A stretch of 64,000 bases of DNA from Chitinophaga tropicalis. Its GTDB lineage: Bacteria > Bacteroidota > Bacteroidia > Chitinophagales > Chitinophagaceae. The notes below the pieces were generated by a model. The model did not search any database and had not been told where the DNA came from. It saw only the letters and a list, made by a program, of their open reading frames with translations. Below, piece by piece: positions 1 through 8,525 of the stretch. The translations under genes and the position numbers were made by a program. The stretch lies in assembly GCF_009758205.1 (NCBI RefSeq), contig NZ_WRXN01000011.1, forward strand, positions 186,001 through 250,000, given 5' to 3'. The stretch's first letter is position 1; every line of letters begins with the position of its first letter.

Positions 1-225
1 ACGGATGCTTTCCAGTATAGGCCTGCCCTGTTCAAATTCTCCCAGGGAGGCGGCATGTACCCATACCAGCTGACCGGCTCCCGCCAGCTGCCGTTGCATA
101 TGTTCCCTCCAGTTATGGCGGCCTTCTTCCCAGCGCCGGGCTTTGGCATTACCTGTGGCCGCAGCCAGCGCCACACCAGCCCGGTATATTTGAATTCCTG
201 TATTATATATGATCGTTGCCGCCAT
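1..225 (-). CDS. waaA: 3-deoxy-D-manno-octulosonic acid transferase, N-terminal part (runs off window)
   Basis: Only the first ~75 codons are in the window; the rest lies before base 1. The reverse strand reads an open frame from ATG at 225 beginning MAATIIYNTGIQIYR, with the basic KARRWEEGR segment and the WVHAASLGEFEQGRP block. That block is the N-terminal signature of Kdo transferase (WaaA/KdtA), which adds Kdo from CMP-Kdo to lipid A at the inner membrane, giving the first sugar of the LPS core. In this family a short hydrophobic N-terminus anchors the GT-B enzyme; here it would be residues 1-25. It diverges from the sugar-nucleotide operon, so the two share a promoter region and both serve the cell surface. 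Identity rests on the conserved block only. Confidence 0.85.
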   Translation of the reverse strand, partial: MAATIIYNTGIQIYRAGVALAAATGNAKARRWEEGRHNWREHMQRQLAGAGQLVWVHAASLGEFEQGRPILESIR

Positions 226-261
226 GCTCTTAGGTACTTTTACTGTTTTTTCGGTCCGGCG

Positions 262-287
262 CAAAGATACTGCCCATCCTATGTCAA
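262..287 (-). promoter_or_regulatory. Candidate promoter for waaA
   Basis: On the minus strand TATCTTTG (269 to 262) matches the Bacteroidota -7 consensus TAnnTTTG and lies 37 nt before the ATG. A TTG triplet at 287-285 could be the -33 element, but its 15-nt spacer is shorter than usual. Confidence 0.5.
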
Positions 288-293
288 AATTTG

Positions 294-301
294 TAAATTT
301 G
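294..301 (+). promoter_or_regulatory. Candidate -7 box for the sugar-nucleotide operon
   Basis: TAAATTTG matches TAnnTTTG and ends 30 nt before the chosen ATG at 332. No well-spaced TTG is visible upstream. It also argues that longer reading-frame starts upstream (such as 209) are not used. Confidence 0.4.
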
Positions 302-331
302 CTCACTTTAAACAAAATATCTATCCCAGTC

Positions 332-1471
332 ATGGTTCCTATTCAAATGGTGGATTTAAAACGCCAATACTTAAAAATAAAGCCGCAGGTGGATGCTGCG
401 ATGGCTGAAGTGCTTGATAATGCTGCTTTTATTAATGGCGCACCTGTACAACAATTCTCCACCGCCCTGCAGGAATATCTCGGGGTAAAACATGTAATTC
501 CCTGTGCCAATGGTACTGACGCCCTGCAAATTGCCATGATGGCACTGGACCTGGAACCAGGCGATGAGGTGATCACTCCTTCCTTCACCTTTATTGCCAC
601 TGCCGAAGTAATAGCGTTGCTGAAACTGAAACCGGTATTTGTAGACGTAGACCCACGTACGTTCTGCCTGGACCCGGAGCTGGTAGAAAAGGCCATCACA
701 CCAAAAACCAAAGCTATTGTTCCTGTACACCTGTATGGGCATGCCGCTGAGATGGAACCACTGATGGAGATATCCCGCAGGCACAACATTCCCGTGATTG
801 AAGACAATGCCCAGGCCATAGGCGGTAACTATACTTTTAAGGACGGCACCATAATGAAATTAGGAGCTATTGGCCAGATAGGCTGTACCTCCTTCTTCCC
901 TTCCAAGAACCTGGGTTGCTACGGAGACGGCGGCGCCCTGTTCACCAACGACGATGCACTGGCTGCAAAGATCCGTATGGTAGCCAACCACGGACAATCA
1001 GCCCGTTACTACCACGACGTAGTAGGCGTCAACTCACGCCTGGATACATTACAGGCCGTAGTATTAAATATAAAACTGCCACTACTGGATGAATATATCA
1101 AAGCCCGCAGGGCGGTAGCGGATGCCTACGATGCCGGATTTGCCGGTATTCCCCAGATCACTACTCCTTTCCGTGCGGCTAACAGCTACCATGTATATCA
1201 CCAATATACCCTTCAGCTGAATGGAGTGGACAGGAACGCAATGCAGCAATACCTGCAGGAACAGAAAGTGCCTGCCATGATCTATTATCCTGTTCCGGCT
1301 CACCAGCAGAAAATGTTTGCCAGCTTCGGCGGGGCATCATTCAACCTCCCGGTTACAGATTCACTGACCTCAAAAGTAATTTCCTTACCAATACATACTG
1401 AAATGGACGCAGATCAGCTGCAGCACATTATTCATTCTGTTAAATCATTCATAAACAAACACTCCAAATGA
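332..1471 (+). CDS. DegT/DnrJ/EryC1/StrS family PLP-dependent sugar aminotransferase
   Basis: 379 aa. This family transfers an amino group to a nucleotide-linked keto-sugar in the cytoplasm, using PLP. Visible features: the N-terminal VDLKRQY block typical of the family, the cofactor loop GTDALQIA (61-68), VDPRTFCLD, the IEDNAQA aspartate (~157-162), and the Schiff-base lysine in FFPSKNLGCYGDGG (K192). The frame is open further upstream, but the conserved part begins at MVPIQMVDLK, and a -7 box lies inside the extension, so 332 is chosen. Its stop overlaps the ugd start (ATGA), so the two are translationally coupled. The exact substrate cannot be told; WecE-, ArnB- and WbpE-like enzymes look alike. 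Confidence 0.88.
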   Translation: MVPIQMVDLKRQYLKIKPQVDAAMAEVLDNAAFINGAPVQQFSTALQEYLGVKHVIPCANGTDALQIAMMALDLEPGDEVITPSFTFIATAEVIALLKLKPVFVDVDPRTFCLDPELVEKAITPKTKAIVPVHLYGHAAEMEPLMEISRRHNIPVIEDNAQAIGGNYTFKDGTIMKLGAIGQIGCTSFFPSKNLGCYGDGGALFTNDDALAAKIRMVANHGQSARYYHDVVGVNSRLDTLQAVVLNIKLPLLDEYIKARRAVADAYDAGFAGIPQITTPFRAANSYHVYHQYTLQLNGVDRNAMQQYLQEQKVPAMIYYPVPAHQQKMFASFGGASFNLPVTDSLTSKVISLPIHTEMDADQLQHIIHSVKSFINKHSK

Positions 1472-2778
1472 AGATTTCAGTAGTAGGCACTGGTTATGTA
1501 GGTTTAGTTACAGGCACCTGTTTTGCTGAAACAGGCAATAATGTCACCTGCATTGATATTGACGCCAATAAGGTGAACAAGTTATCTAATGGCCAGATCA
1601 CCATTTATGAACCAGGCCTCGAAAAATTGTTCGAGCGTAACCTCAAAGAAGATCGTTTACATTTCACTACCAACCTGGAAGAAGGTGTAAAGGACGCGGA
1701 AGTGATCTTCCTGGCCCTGCCCACCCCACCGGGAGAAGACGGCTCTGCTGACCTTTCCTATATCCTGAATGTAGCGGAGCATTTAGGAAAGATCCTGACC
1801 AGCTACAAGGTGATCGTTGATAAAAGTACGGTACCGGTAGGCACGGCAGAAAAAGTACAGGAAGTAATAGGCCGCTATTGCAACTGTGCTTTCGACGTGG
1901 TTTCCAACCCGGAATTCCTGCGCGAAGGTGTTGCTGTAGATGATTTTATGAAGCCTGACCGCGTGGTGATAGGCACCCGCTCTGAAAGAGCGCGTAAAGT
2001 AATGGGAGAACTGTTTGCCCCGTTTGTACGCCAGGGTAACCCTATCCTGTTTATGGATGAGAAATCTGCAGAACTGACCAAATACGCCGCCAATTCATTC
2101 CTGGCCACCAAGATCTCTTTCATGAATGAAATTGCTATCCTGTGTGAAAAACTGGGTGCAGATGTAGATATGGTACGCAGAGGCGTAGGAAGTGATGACA
2201 GGATCGGCAAACGTTTCCTCTTCCCGGGTATCGGTTATGGCGGCAGCTGCTTCCCTAAAGATGTGCAGGCGCTGGTAAAATCTTCTGAAGAAGTAGCCTA
2301 CGATTTTAAGATACTGAATGCCGTAATGGATGTGAATGAACGCCAGAAGCTGTTCCTCATACCCAAGATCAATGCCTGGTTCAATAATGATCTGAAAGGC
2401 AAACATTTCGCCATGTGGGGACTGGCATTCAAGCCTAATACAGACGATATCCGGGAAGCCCCGGCTTTATATATGATAGATGCCCTGGTAGCTGCAGGTG
2501 CCACCGTGACTGTGTTTGACCCGGAAGCGATGACCAATGTAGAACGCCTGCTGGGCAGCAAGGTAAAGTATGCACAGCACCAGTATGAATGCCTGGAAAA
2601 TGCAGACGCCCTTATCATTGCTACAGAATGGAGCGTGTTCAGAACGCCTGATTTCAATAAAATAAAAGGCGCCCTGAAACAACCTGCCATCTTTGACGGC
2701 CGTAACCTGTTTGACGTAAGCCGTATGCAGGAACTGGGCTTCCATTATGAAAGTGTAGGCCGCACAGCTGTTCAATAG
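1468..2778 (+). CDS. ugd: UDP-glucose 6-dehydrogenase
   Basis: 436 aa, normal family length. It oxidises UDP-glucose twice with NAD+ to UDP-glucuronate. An N-terminal Rossmann motif GTGYVGLVTG (7-16) is followed by the PTPPGEDGSAD loop, the substrate block EFLREGVAVDDF (149-160) and the catalytic cysteine in GYGGSCFPKD (C261). The C-terminal domain has GLAFKPNTDDIREAP. It overlaps the aminotransferase by 4 nt and sits 31 nt before the decarboxylase that would use its product. Confidence 0.95.
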   Translation: MKISVVGTGYVGLVTGTCFAETGNNVTCIDIDANKVNKLSNGQITIYEPGLEKLFERNLKEDRLHFTTNLEEGVKDAEVIFLALPTPPGEDGSADLSYILNVAEHLGKILTSYKVIVDKSTVPVGTAEKVQEVIGRYCNCAFDVVSNPEFLREGVAVDDFMKPDRVVIGTRSERARKVMGELFAPFVRQGNPILFMDEKSAELTKYAANSFLATKISFMNEIAILCEKLGADVDMVRRGVGSDDRIGKRFLFPGIGYGGSCFPKDVQALVKSSEEVAYDFKILNAVMDVNERQKLFLIPKINAWFNNDLKGKHFAMWGLAFKPNTDDIREAPALYMIDALVAAGATVTVFDPEAMTNVERLLGSKVKYAQHQYECLENADALIIATEWSVFRTPDFNKIKGALKQPAIFDGRNLFDVSRMQELGFHYESVGRTAVQ

Positions 2779-2809
2779 TATTTATCATCATCTGTATTCG
2801 TTATTGAAT

Positions 2810-3748
2810 ATGAAAAGAGTTTTAATCACCGGCGCAGCCGGTTTCCTCGGTTCACACCTGTGTGACCGTTTTATTGCAGAAGGATACCAGGTAGTAGGTA
2901 TGGATAACCTGCTTACCGGCAATCTTAAAAATATAGAACACCTGTTCCCCTTAAAGGAATTTGAATATTATCATCATGATGTAAGCAAATTTGTGCATGT
3001 ACCGGGTAAACTGGATTATATCCTACACTTTGCTTCCCCCGCCAGCCCGATAGACTACCTGAAAATGCCTATCCAGACATTAAAGGTAGGCTCACTCGGT
3101 ACCCACAACCTGCTGGGCCTGGCCAAAGAGAAAAAAGCCAGGATACTGGTAGCCTCCACATCAGAGGTATATGGAGATCCTACTATACATCCCCAACCGG
3201 AAGAATACTGGGGTAATGTAAACCCGGTAGGCCCCCGCGGCGTATATGACGAAGCCAAAAGATTCATGGAATCCATTACCATGGCTTATCATAATTTCCA
3301 TGGGGTAGAAACACGCATTATTCGTATCTTTAATACATACGGTCCCCGTATGCGTCTTGATGACGGACGTGCATTGCCGGCTTTCATGAGCCAGGCTTTA
3401 ACGGGACAGGACCTGACCGTATTCGGAGATGGCTCACAGACCCGTTCATTCTGTTATGTGTCTGACCTTGTGGATGGCATTTACCGCCTCTTACTGAGTG
3501 ATTATCACCTCCCTGTCAACATCGGCAACCCTTCAGAAATAACGCTGAAAGAATTTGCTGAAGAGATCATTGCCCTGACCAACAGCAAACAGAAGATCAT
3601 CTACCAGCCTTTGCCGAAAGATGACCCGAAACAACGGAAACCGGATATCACCAAAGCAAAGGAACTGCTTGGCTGGGAACCTAAAGTAGACAGGAAGGAA
3701 GGTTTAAAGATCACTTACGAGTATTTCAAAAAGGCGCTGAATAAGTAA
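2810..3748 (+). CDS. UDP-glucuronate decarboxylase (UDP-xylose synthase), SDR family
   Basis: 312 aa. Converts UDP-GlcA to UDP-Xyl using tightly bound NAD+. It shows the extended-SDR nucleotide motif TGAAGFLGSH (7-16), the UXS hallmark HFASPASPIDYL (73-84) with PIQTLKVG, the STSEVYGDP block, and the YxxxK pair (Y146, K150) in VYDEAKR. ATG 2810 is used; an in-frame TTG two codons earlier is less likely. The preceding ugd supplies the substrate. A plain nucleotide-sugar epimerase is the alternative, but the ASPASP motif favours UXS. Confidence 0.88.
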   Translation: MKRVLITGAAGFLGSHLCDRFIAEGYQVVGMDNLLTGNLKNIEHLFPLKEFEYYHHDVSKFVHVPGKLDYILHFASPASPIDYLKMPIQTLKVGSLGTHNLLGLAKEKKARILVASTSEVYGDPTIHPQPEEYWGNVNPVGPRGVYDEAKRFMESITMAYHNFHGVETRIIRIFNTYGPRMRLDDGRALPAFMSQALTGQDLTVFGDGSQTRSFCYVSDLVDGIYRLLLSDYHLPVNIGNPSEITLKEFAEEIIALTNSKQKIIYQPLPKDDPKQRKPDITKAKELLGWEPKVDRKEGLKITYEYFKKALNK

Positions 3749-3787
3749 CCTACATTAGGGCGTGTATATGCCCTGCAAACTAATATT

Positions 3788-4843
3788 ATGCATAATACCA
3801 TTCTGATCACCGGCGGCGCGGGCTTTATTGGCTCTCATGTGGTAAGACTTTTTGTCAATAAATATCCTCATTACCAGATCGTGAACCTGGATGCGCTGAC
3901 CTATGCCGGCAACCTGGAAAACCTCAATGATATCAAAGACAAGCCTAATTACACTTTTGTAAAAGGCGATATCACAGATGAAACATTTATTGACGAACTG
4001 TTTGCTCAATATTCCTTTGATGGTGTGATCCACCTTGCGGCAGAAAGCCATGTAGACCGCTCCATTATGGACCCGCTGGCCTTTATCAGGACCAACGTAA
4101 TGGGTACAGCCGTTCTGCTGAACGCCAGCCGGAAATACTGGAAGGATAATTATGAAGGAAAGCTGTTCTATCACGTATCTACAGATGAAGTATATGGCAG
4201 CCTGGGGGAGAAAGGACTCTTCACAGAAGAGACACCATATGATCCACGCTCTCCATACTCAGCGTCCAAAGCCAGCTCCGACCATTTTGTAATGGCATAT
4301 TATCATACTTATCACCTGCCTGTTATTATTTCCAACTGCTCCAATAACTATGGCTCCAATCATTTCCCTGAGAAACTGATACCACTGGCCATACATAATA
4401 TCAGGAACAGTAAACCTGTTCCGGTTTATGGCAAAGGAGAAAATGTGCGCGACTGGCTGTTTGTTGAAGATCATGCCCGCGCTATTGACACCATTTTCCA
4501 TAAAGGCAGACTTGGTGAAACCTATAACATAGGCGGGTTCAACGAATGGAAGAATATAGATCTGATCAACCTGCTTTGCATAATAATGGATAAAAAACTG
4601 GGACGTGCACCCGGTACTTCCGCCAAACTGATCACTTTCGTAAAAGACCGTGCAGGTCACGACCTGCGTTACGCCATCGACGCCACCAAACTCAATAAAG
4701 AGCTGGGCTGGGAACCATCCCTGCAATTTGAGGAAGGCCTGGAAAAAACAGTTGACTGGTACCTGGCCAACCAGGAATGGCTGGACCATGTAACCAGCGG
4801 CGCTTACCAGGAATATTACAGTGATCAATATCAAAAAAGATAA
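3788..4843 (+). CDS. rmlB: dTDP-glucose 4,6-dehydratase
   Basis: 351 aa. Second step of dTDP-L-rhamnose synthesis, giving dTDP-4-keto-6-deoxyglucose. Contains TGGAGFIGSH (8-17), LDALTYAGNL, HLAAESHVDRS, the catalytic triplet STDEVYG (T132-D133-E134) and YSASK (Y157, K161), then NCSNNYG and a C-terminal RAGHDLRYAID block. These distinguish it from UDP-galactose epimerase. It lies 39 nt after the decarboxylase and 3 nt before rmlC. The stop region contains an overlapping out-of-frame ATG that is not a gene. Confidence 0.95.
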   Translation: MHNTILITGGAGFIGSHVVRLFVNKYPHYQIVNLDALTYAGNLENLNDIKDKPNYTFVKGDITDETFIDELFAQYSFDGVIHLAAESHVDRSIMDPLAFIRTNVMGTAVLLNASRKYWKDNYEGKLFYHVSTDEVYGSLGEKGLFTEETPYDPRSPYSASKASSDHFVMAYYHTYHLPVIISNCSNNYGSNHFPEKLIPLAIHNIRNSKPVPVYGKGENVRDWLFVEDHARAIDTIFHKGRLGETYNIGGFNEWKNIDLINLLCIIMDKKLGRAPGTSAKLITFVKDRAGHDLRYAIDATKLNKELGWEPSLQFEEGLEKTVDWYLANQEWLDHVTSGAYQEYYSDQYQKR

Positions 4844-4846
4844 TCA

Positions 4847-5413
4847 ATGCCATTTACTGAAACGGGTATACCCGGACTGCTGGTTTACGAACCAAAAGTG
4901 TTTAATGATAACCGCGGTTATTTTTTTGAAAGCTACAGCGCACAGACCTTCGAAAAAGAAGGCGTGCAGCTTTCCTTTGTACAGGACAACCAGGCCAGAT
5001 CTACCTATGGCGTATTACGTGGCCTGCACTATCAGCAGGAACCTTATGCACAGACCAAGCTGGTAAGAGTACTGGAAGGCAGGATCATTGATGTAGCAGT
5101 AGATATCCGTAAAGGCTCTCCTACCTACGGTAAATCATTTGCCATCGAACTGTCTGCCGAAAATAAATTACAGCTGCTTGTCCCCAAAGGCTTTGCACAC
5201 GGATATGCCGTGATCAGCGAAACCGCGGAAGTAATGTATAAGGTTGATAACTTCTACAACAAAGCCAGTGAAGGCGGTATCATTTACAACGATCCTGCAT
5301 TGAACATAGACTGGGGCATACAACTGGAAAATGCACTGGTATCAGAGAAAGACCTGGTGTTGCCCGCACTGGAAAACTGTGTTCATAATTTTGTTTACAA
5401 CACAAACAATTAA
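4847..5413 (+). CDS. rmlC: dTDP-4-dehydrorhamnose 3,5-epimerase
   Basis: 188 aa, typical cupin-fold RmlC length. Epimerises C3 and C5 of the keto-sugar made by RmlB. Visible are the GYFFESY strand, QDNQARSTYGVLRGLHYQ with the catalytic-base histidine (H61), QTKLVRVLEG (K71), the VDIRKGSPTYG block and the PKGFAHGY loop. It begins 3 nt after rmlB and abuts rmlD directly, with rmlD's ATG following its stop codon, so the three genes must be cotranscribed. Confidence 0.95.
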   Translation: MPFTETGIPGLLVYEPKVFNDNRGYFFESYSAQTFEKEGVQLSFVQDNQARSTYGVLRGLHYQQEPYAQTKLVRVLEGRIIDVAVDIRKGSPTYGKSFAIELSAENKLQLLVPKGFAHGYAVISETAEVMYKVDNFYNKASEGGIIYNDPALNIDWGIQLENALVSEKDLVLPALENCVHNFVYNTNN

Positions 5414-6277
5414 ATGAAAAATATCCTGGTAACCGGCGCCAATGGTCAGCTCGGACAAGCATTGAAAAAGATTGCGGCCGATTTTCCGGCGTTCAGTTTT
5501 ATTTATACAGATTTTAATGAACTGGATATCACCAGTGAAGAAGCTGTCCGCAATTTCCTTACCGGGCAGGAGATCCATGCCTGTATCAACTGTGCAGCTT
5601 ATACAGCTGTAGATAAAGCGGAAAGTGATGAAGAACTGGCATTCAAACTCAATTTTGAAGCAGTCCTGAACCTGGCTACACTTGCTATGGAACACAAGGT
5701 ACAGCTGGTACATATCTCTACAGACTATGTGTTTGACGGTAAAAGCAACCGCCCTTATACAGAAACAGACAGCGCTGACCCTGAAAGTATCTACGGTAGC
5801 TCCAAACTGCGCGGTGAGGCCGCAGCAATAGGTACCAACCCGGATACTATTGTGATCCGCACGTCCTGGCTCTACTCAGAATTTGGCGTCAACTTCGCCA
5901 AACGTATGCGTGAGCTGATGCAGGAGAAAGAGAGCCTGAACGTAGTGTTTGACCAGGCAGGTACACCTACCTATGCAGTAGATCTGTCAAGGGCTATATT
6001 GAACGTGCTCACCAAAGTATGGGACGTGCCCGGAAATTACGGCGGAGTATATCATTACAGCAACGAAGGCGTGACCAGCTGGTATGACTTTGCCGTGGCA
6101 ATAAAAGAACTGACAGGCGCATCCTGCAAGGTATTCCCGATCACTTCAGACCAATACCCTACACCAGCTAAAAGACCCGCATACAGCGTGTTCAATAAAG
6201 GGAAGATCAAAACAACCTTTGGATTGGAGATCCCTTACTGGAAAGATAGTTTACGGGTTTGCCTGAAGAATCTGTAA
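5414..6277 (+). CDS. rmlD: dTDP-4-dehydrorhamnose reductase
   Basis: 287 aa. Last step of dTDP-L-rhamnose synthesis (NAD(P)H-dependent). Has the N-terminal TGANGQLGQ (7-15), the CAAYTAVDKAE block (60-70), STDYVFDG (102-109) and YGSSK (Y127, K131), plus the RTSWLYS segment. It is the last gene of the operon and is followed by a very strong palindromic terminator. No rmlA (glucose-1-phosphate thymidylyltransferase) lies in the window, so dTDP-glucose must come from a gene elsewhere. Confidence 0.95.
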   Translation: MKNILVTGANGQLGQALKKIAADFPAFSFIYTDFNELDITSEEAVRNFLTGQEIHACINCAAYTAVDKAESDEELAFKLNFEAVLNLATLAMEHKVQLVHISTDYVFDGKSNRPYTETDSADPESIYGSSKLRGEAAAIGTNPDTIVIRTSWLYSEFGVNFAKRMRELMQEKESLNVVFDQAGTPTYAVDLSRAILNVLTKVWDVPGNYGGVYHYSNEGVTSWYDFAVAIKELTGASCKVFPITSDQYPTPAKRPAYSVFNKGKIKTTFGLEIPYWKDSLRVCLKNL

Positions 6278-6306
6278 AACAAATTTTAACCGGCAGGCAG
6301 CCGGCT

Positions 6307-6363
6307 AAACTGCTTATAAAAAACGCTTTTGCCAAAGGCAAAAGCGTTTTTTATAAGCAGTTT
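6307..6363. terminator. Bidirectional terminator, perfect 27-bp stem
   Basis: The left arm 6307-6333 is exactly complementary to 6337-6363 with an AAA loop. The A-rich/T-rich blocks let it work in both directions between the convergent rmlD and TapB-like genes. Confidence 0.9.
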
Positions 6364-6387
6364 TCCTGTCTCTGTATATCAATCTGT

Positions 6388-7083
6388 TTACTTTTTCACC
6401 TTAGTGATCACCATCGCTCCTACTTTCTTACCATCTTTCACCGATTCAGTCTTAACCACCCCAAACCCCGGTGCAAACCATTCAGCGGCAGCCATTTGCA
6501 TAGGCATGTTCATCCCCATCATTTTCAGTGAAAGGTTCATGTTATAAGTGATCTTAAAACAATCCCAGGAACCCGCCGGGGTAGAGATCTTCTCTTTGCC
6601 CGCTACTTTACGGTCTGTCACCTTATACTGCATGCTCATATCCATTCCATTGGCATTACCACTCATTTCATAGGAAGCATCCGGCAGCGTCTGTCCTTCC
6701 TTTAAAGAAGAAGGATAACTCAGGAAAGCACTGCCTTCAGACGCCATTTTCATATTCTGCAGCTGCGGAATATTTGGCATAGACATCTGCATGTCTATAA
6801 AGATGTTATCTCCTGTACATTTGAACTGGCCTTTACCGGAAGACATTTCCTTGCCTTTGGCATCCTTCAGCGAGGTGCTGAAATTAGATACCGTGCTTGC
6901 ACCTTCTTTATTGACAGACAATATGTTATATACATTTTTAGCTACAACGGCATCCTTGCTGTCATAGATAGACATTTCCACTTCTGCATTGTTCAACAGG
7001 TAATAGTAGTTTTTACAGTCCTGTGCAGATAAGGTATTTACAGCTGCCAGGAGCCATGCCACGAAAAAGAGGCCTTTTTTCAT
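6388..7083 (-). CDS. Secreted TapB/DUF3108-like protein
   Basis: 231 aa from ATG 7083, chosen because it starts a clean signal peptide (MKKGLFFVAWLLAAVNTLSAQ, cut after AQ). The mature part is a beta-rich single domain: a DCKNYYYLLNNAEVEM start, a methionine-rich middle, GSWDCFKITYN, and a WFAPGFGVVKTES block near the end. That W-[FY]-x-x-G-x-G-[LV]-V-K segment is typical of the TapB/DUF3108-like Bacteroidota proteins. The molecular role of the family is poorly known; an envelope location is inferred from the signal peptide. It is monocistronic and convergent with rmlD. Confidence 0.65.
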   Translation of the reverse strand: MKKGLFFVAWLLAAVNTLSAQDCKNYYYLLNNAEVEMSIYDSKDAVVAKNVYNILSVNKEGASTVSNFSTSLKDAKGKEMSSGKGQFKCTGDNIFIDMQMSMPNIPQLQNMKMASEGSAFLSYPSSLKEGQTLPDASYEMSGNANGMDMSMQYKVTDRKVAGKEKISTPAGSWDCFKITYNMNLSLKMMGMNMPMQMAAAEWFAPGFGVVKTESVKDGKKVGAMVITKVKK

Positions 7084-7172
7084 ATGATGCTTTTTACAAT
7101 TTATGAACGAATGAATGTACGAATTTCCTGCTGATCCCGGTTCTAAGGGGAAATGGTTTAAAATTCTTTTCT

Positions 7173-7180
7173 TACGTTTG
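7173..7180 (+). promoter_or_regulatory. -7 box of tyrS promoter
   Basis: TACGTTTG matches TAnnTTTG and lies 21 nt before the tyrS ATG. The -33 region is not a clear TTG. The same octamer is used upstream of the mannonate dehydratase gene. Confidence 0.6.
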
Positions 7181-7201
7181 CAAAAATTATCCCAATTAAT
7201 C

Positions 7202-8485
7202 ATGAACCTGATAGAAGAATTACGCTGGAGAGGAATGGTGCAGGATATTATGCCAGGCACAGAGGAACAATTGCTGAAAGAAATGACCACTGCCTATGTG
7301 GGATTTGACCCTACAGCAGATTCCCTGCACATTGGCAGCCTGGTACCTATCCTGCTGCTGGTGCACCTGCAGAGGGCCGGGCATAAGCCGCTGGCGCTGG
7401 TGGGCGGAGCTACCGGTATGGTGGGAGATCCTTCTTTTAAGGCTGAAGAAAGAAGAATGCTTGACCTGGATACCCTGGCGCGTAACCAGGCAGGTATCAA
7501 AGCTCAGCTGGAACGTTTCCTTGATTTCGACCCTTCAAAGCCCAATGCGGCCGAAATGGTCAATAACTTTGATTGGTTCAGAGACATCTCATTCCTGGAT
7601 TTCATCCGTGATGTGGGTAAACACATCACCGTGAACTATATGATGGCTAAAGACTCCGTAAAAAGGAGAATAGAGGGCGACAGCGGCATGTCATTCACTG
7701 AATTTACCTACCAGCTCATACAGGGCTACGACTTCTACCATCTGTACACTGCCAAAAACTGCAAACTGCAGATGGGTGGCTCTGACCAGTGGGGCAACAT
7801 CGTAACCGGTACAGAACTGGTACGCCGTAAAGCCAACGGAGAAGCATTCGCATTTACCTGCCCCCTGATGAAAAAAGCAGATGGCACCAAATTCGGTAAA
7901 ACCGAAAAAGGTAACGTATGGCTGGATGCCAGGCTCACCTCCCCTTACACATTCTACCAGTTCTGGTTCAATGCTGCAGATGCAGATGCGGAGAACTATA
8001 TCAGGATCTTTACCCTGCTGGATAAAGCGGAGATAGAGGAGCTGATAGCTACCCATCGCCAGACGCCGGAACAACGCCTCTTACAGAAAAGACTTGCAAA
8101 AGAGATCACCATCTTCGTACATAGCGAAAAAGACTATGAATTTGCAGTAAAAGCATCAGAACTGCTGTTCCGTAACGATACTGCTGATGTTTTACAATCA
8201 CTGACAGAATCCCAGCTGCTGGACGTTATGGATGGCGTGCCCCAGGTGGAAGTCAACGCTGCTGACCTGTCTGCCGGTAAAGATATCGTTACCTTCCTCG
8301 CAGACACCGCTATCCTGCCCAGCAAAAGCGAAGCAAGAAAAATGGTGCAGAACGGAGGTATCAGCATCAATAAACTAAAAGTGGAAGGCATTGAGAAAGT
8401 GGTTGACACCACGCTGTTATTAAACCAGAAATATATCCTGATACAGAGAGGGAAGAAAAACTATTACCTGGTAACAGTTAAATAA
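7202..8485 (+). CDS. tyrS: Tyrosyl-tRNA synthetase
   Basis: 427 aa, class I synthetase charging tRNA-Tyr. Shows YVGFDPTADSLHIGSL with the HIGS box (43-46), the tyrosine-pocket segment YQLIQGYDFYHL, GGSDQWGNI (192-200) and the KMSKS-equivalent KFGKT (230-234). A C-terminal S4 RNA-binding domain follows, around LPSKSEARKMVQNGGISIN. The frame is open 29 codons upstream, but conservation starts at MNLIEELRWRG, and the -7 box lies in the extension. Confidence 0.97.
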   Translation: MNLIEELRWRGMVQDIMPGTEEQLLKEMTTAYVGFDPTADSLHIGSLVPILLLVHLQRAGHKPLALVGGATGMVGDPSFKAEERRMLDLDTLARNQAGIKAQLERFLDFDPSKPNAAEMVNNFDWFRDISFLDFIRDVGKHITVNYMMAKDSVKRRIEGDSGMSFTEFTYQLIQGYDFYHLYTAKNCKLQMGGSDQWGNIVTGTELVRRKANGEAFAFTCPLMKKADGTKFGKTEKGNVWLDARLTSPYTFYQFWFNAADADAENYIRIFTLLDKAEIEELIATHRQTPEQRLLQKRLAKEITIFVHSEKDYEFAVKASELLFRNDTADVLQSLTESQLLDVMDGVPQVEVNAADLSAGKDIVTFLADTAILPSKSEARKMVQNGGISINKLKVEGIEKVVDTTLLLNQKYILIQRGKKNYYLVTVK

Positions 8486-8494
8486 AATTACCGG

Positions 8495-8525
8495 TGACGG
8501 AATTACGGTACCCGTGATTCCGTCA
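8495..8525. terminator. Terminator hairpin between convergent tyrS and PNPOx-like gene
   Basis: A 14-bp stem with one G-T wobble flanks a short loop between the two stop codons. There is no clear T-tract on the plus side. Confidence 0.6.

Noticed and set aside
209..331. N-terminal extension of the aminotransferase frame starting at 209
   Set aside because: The extension covers the divergent promoter region and waaA start; family similarity begins at 332.
7115..7201. Upstream start for tyrS
   Set aside because: It contains the TACGTTTG -7 box, and conservation starts at ATG 7202.
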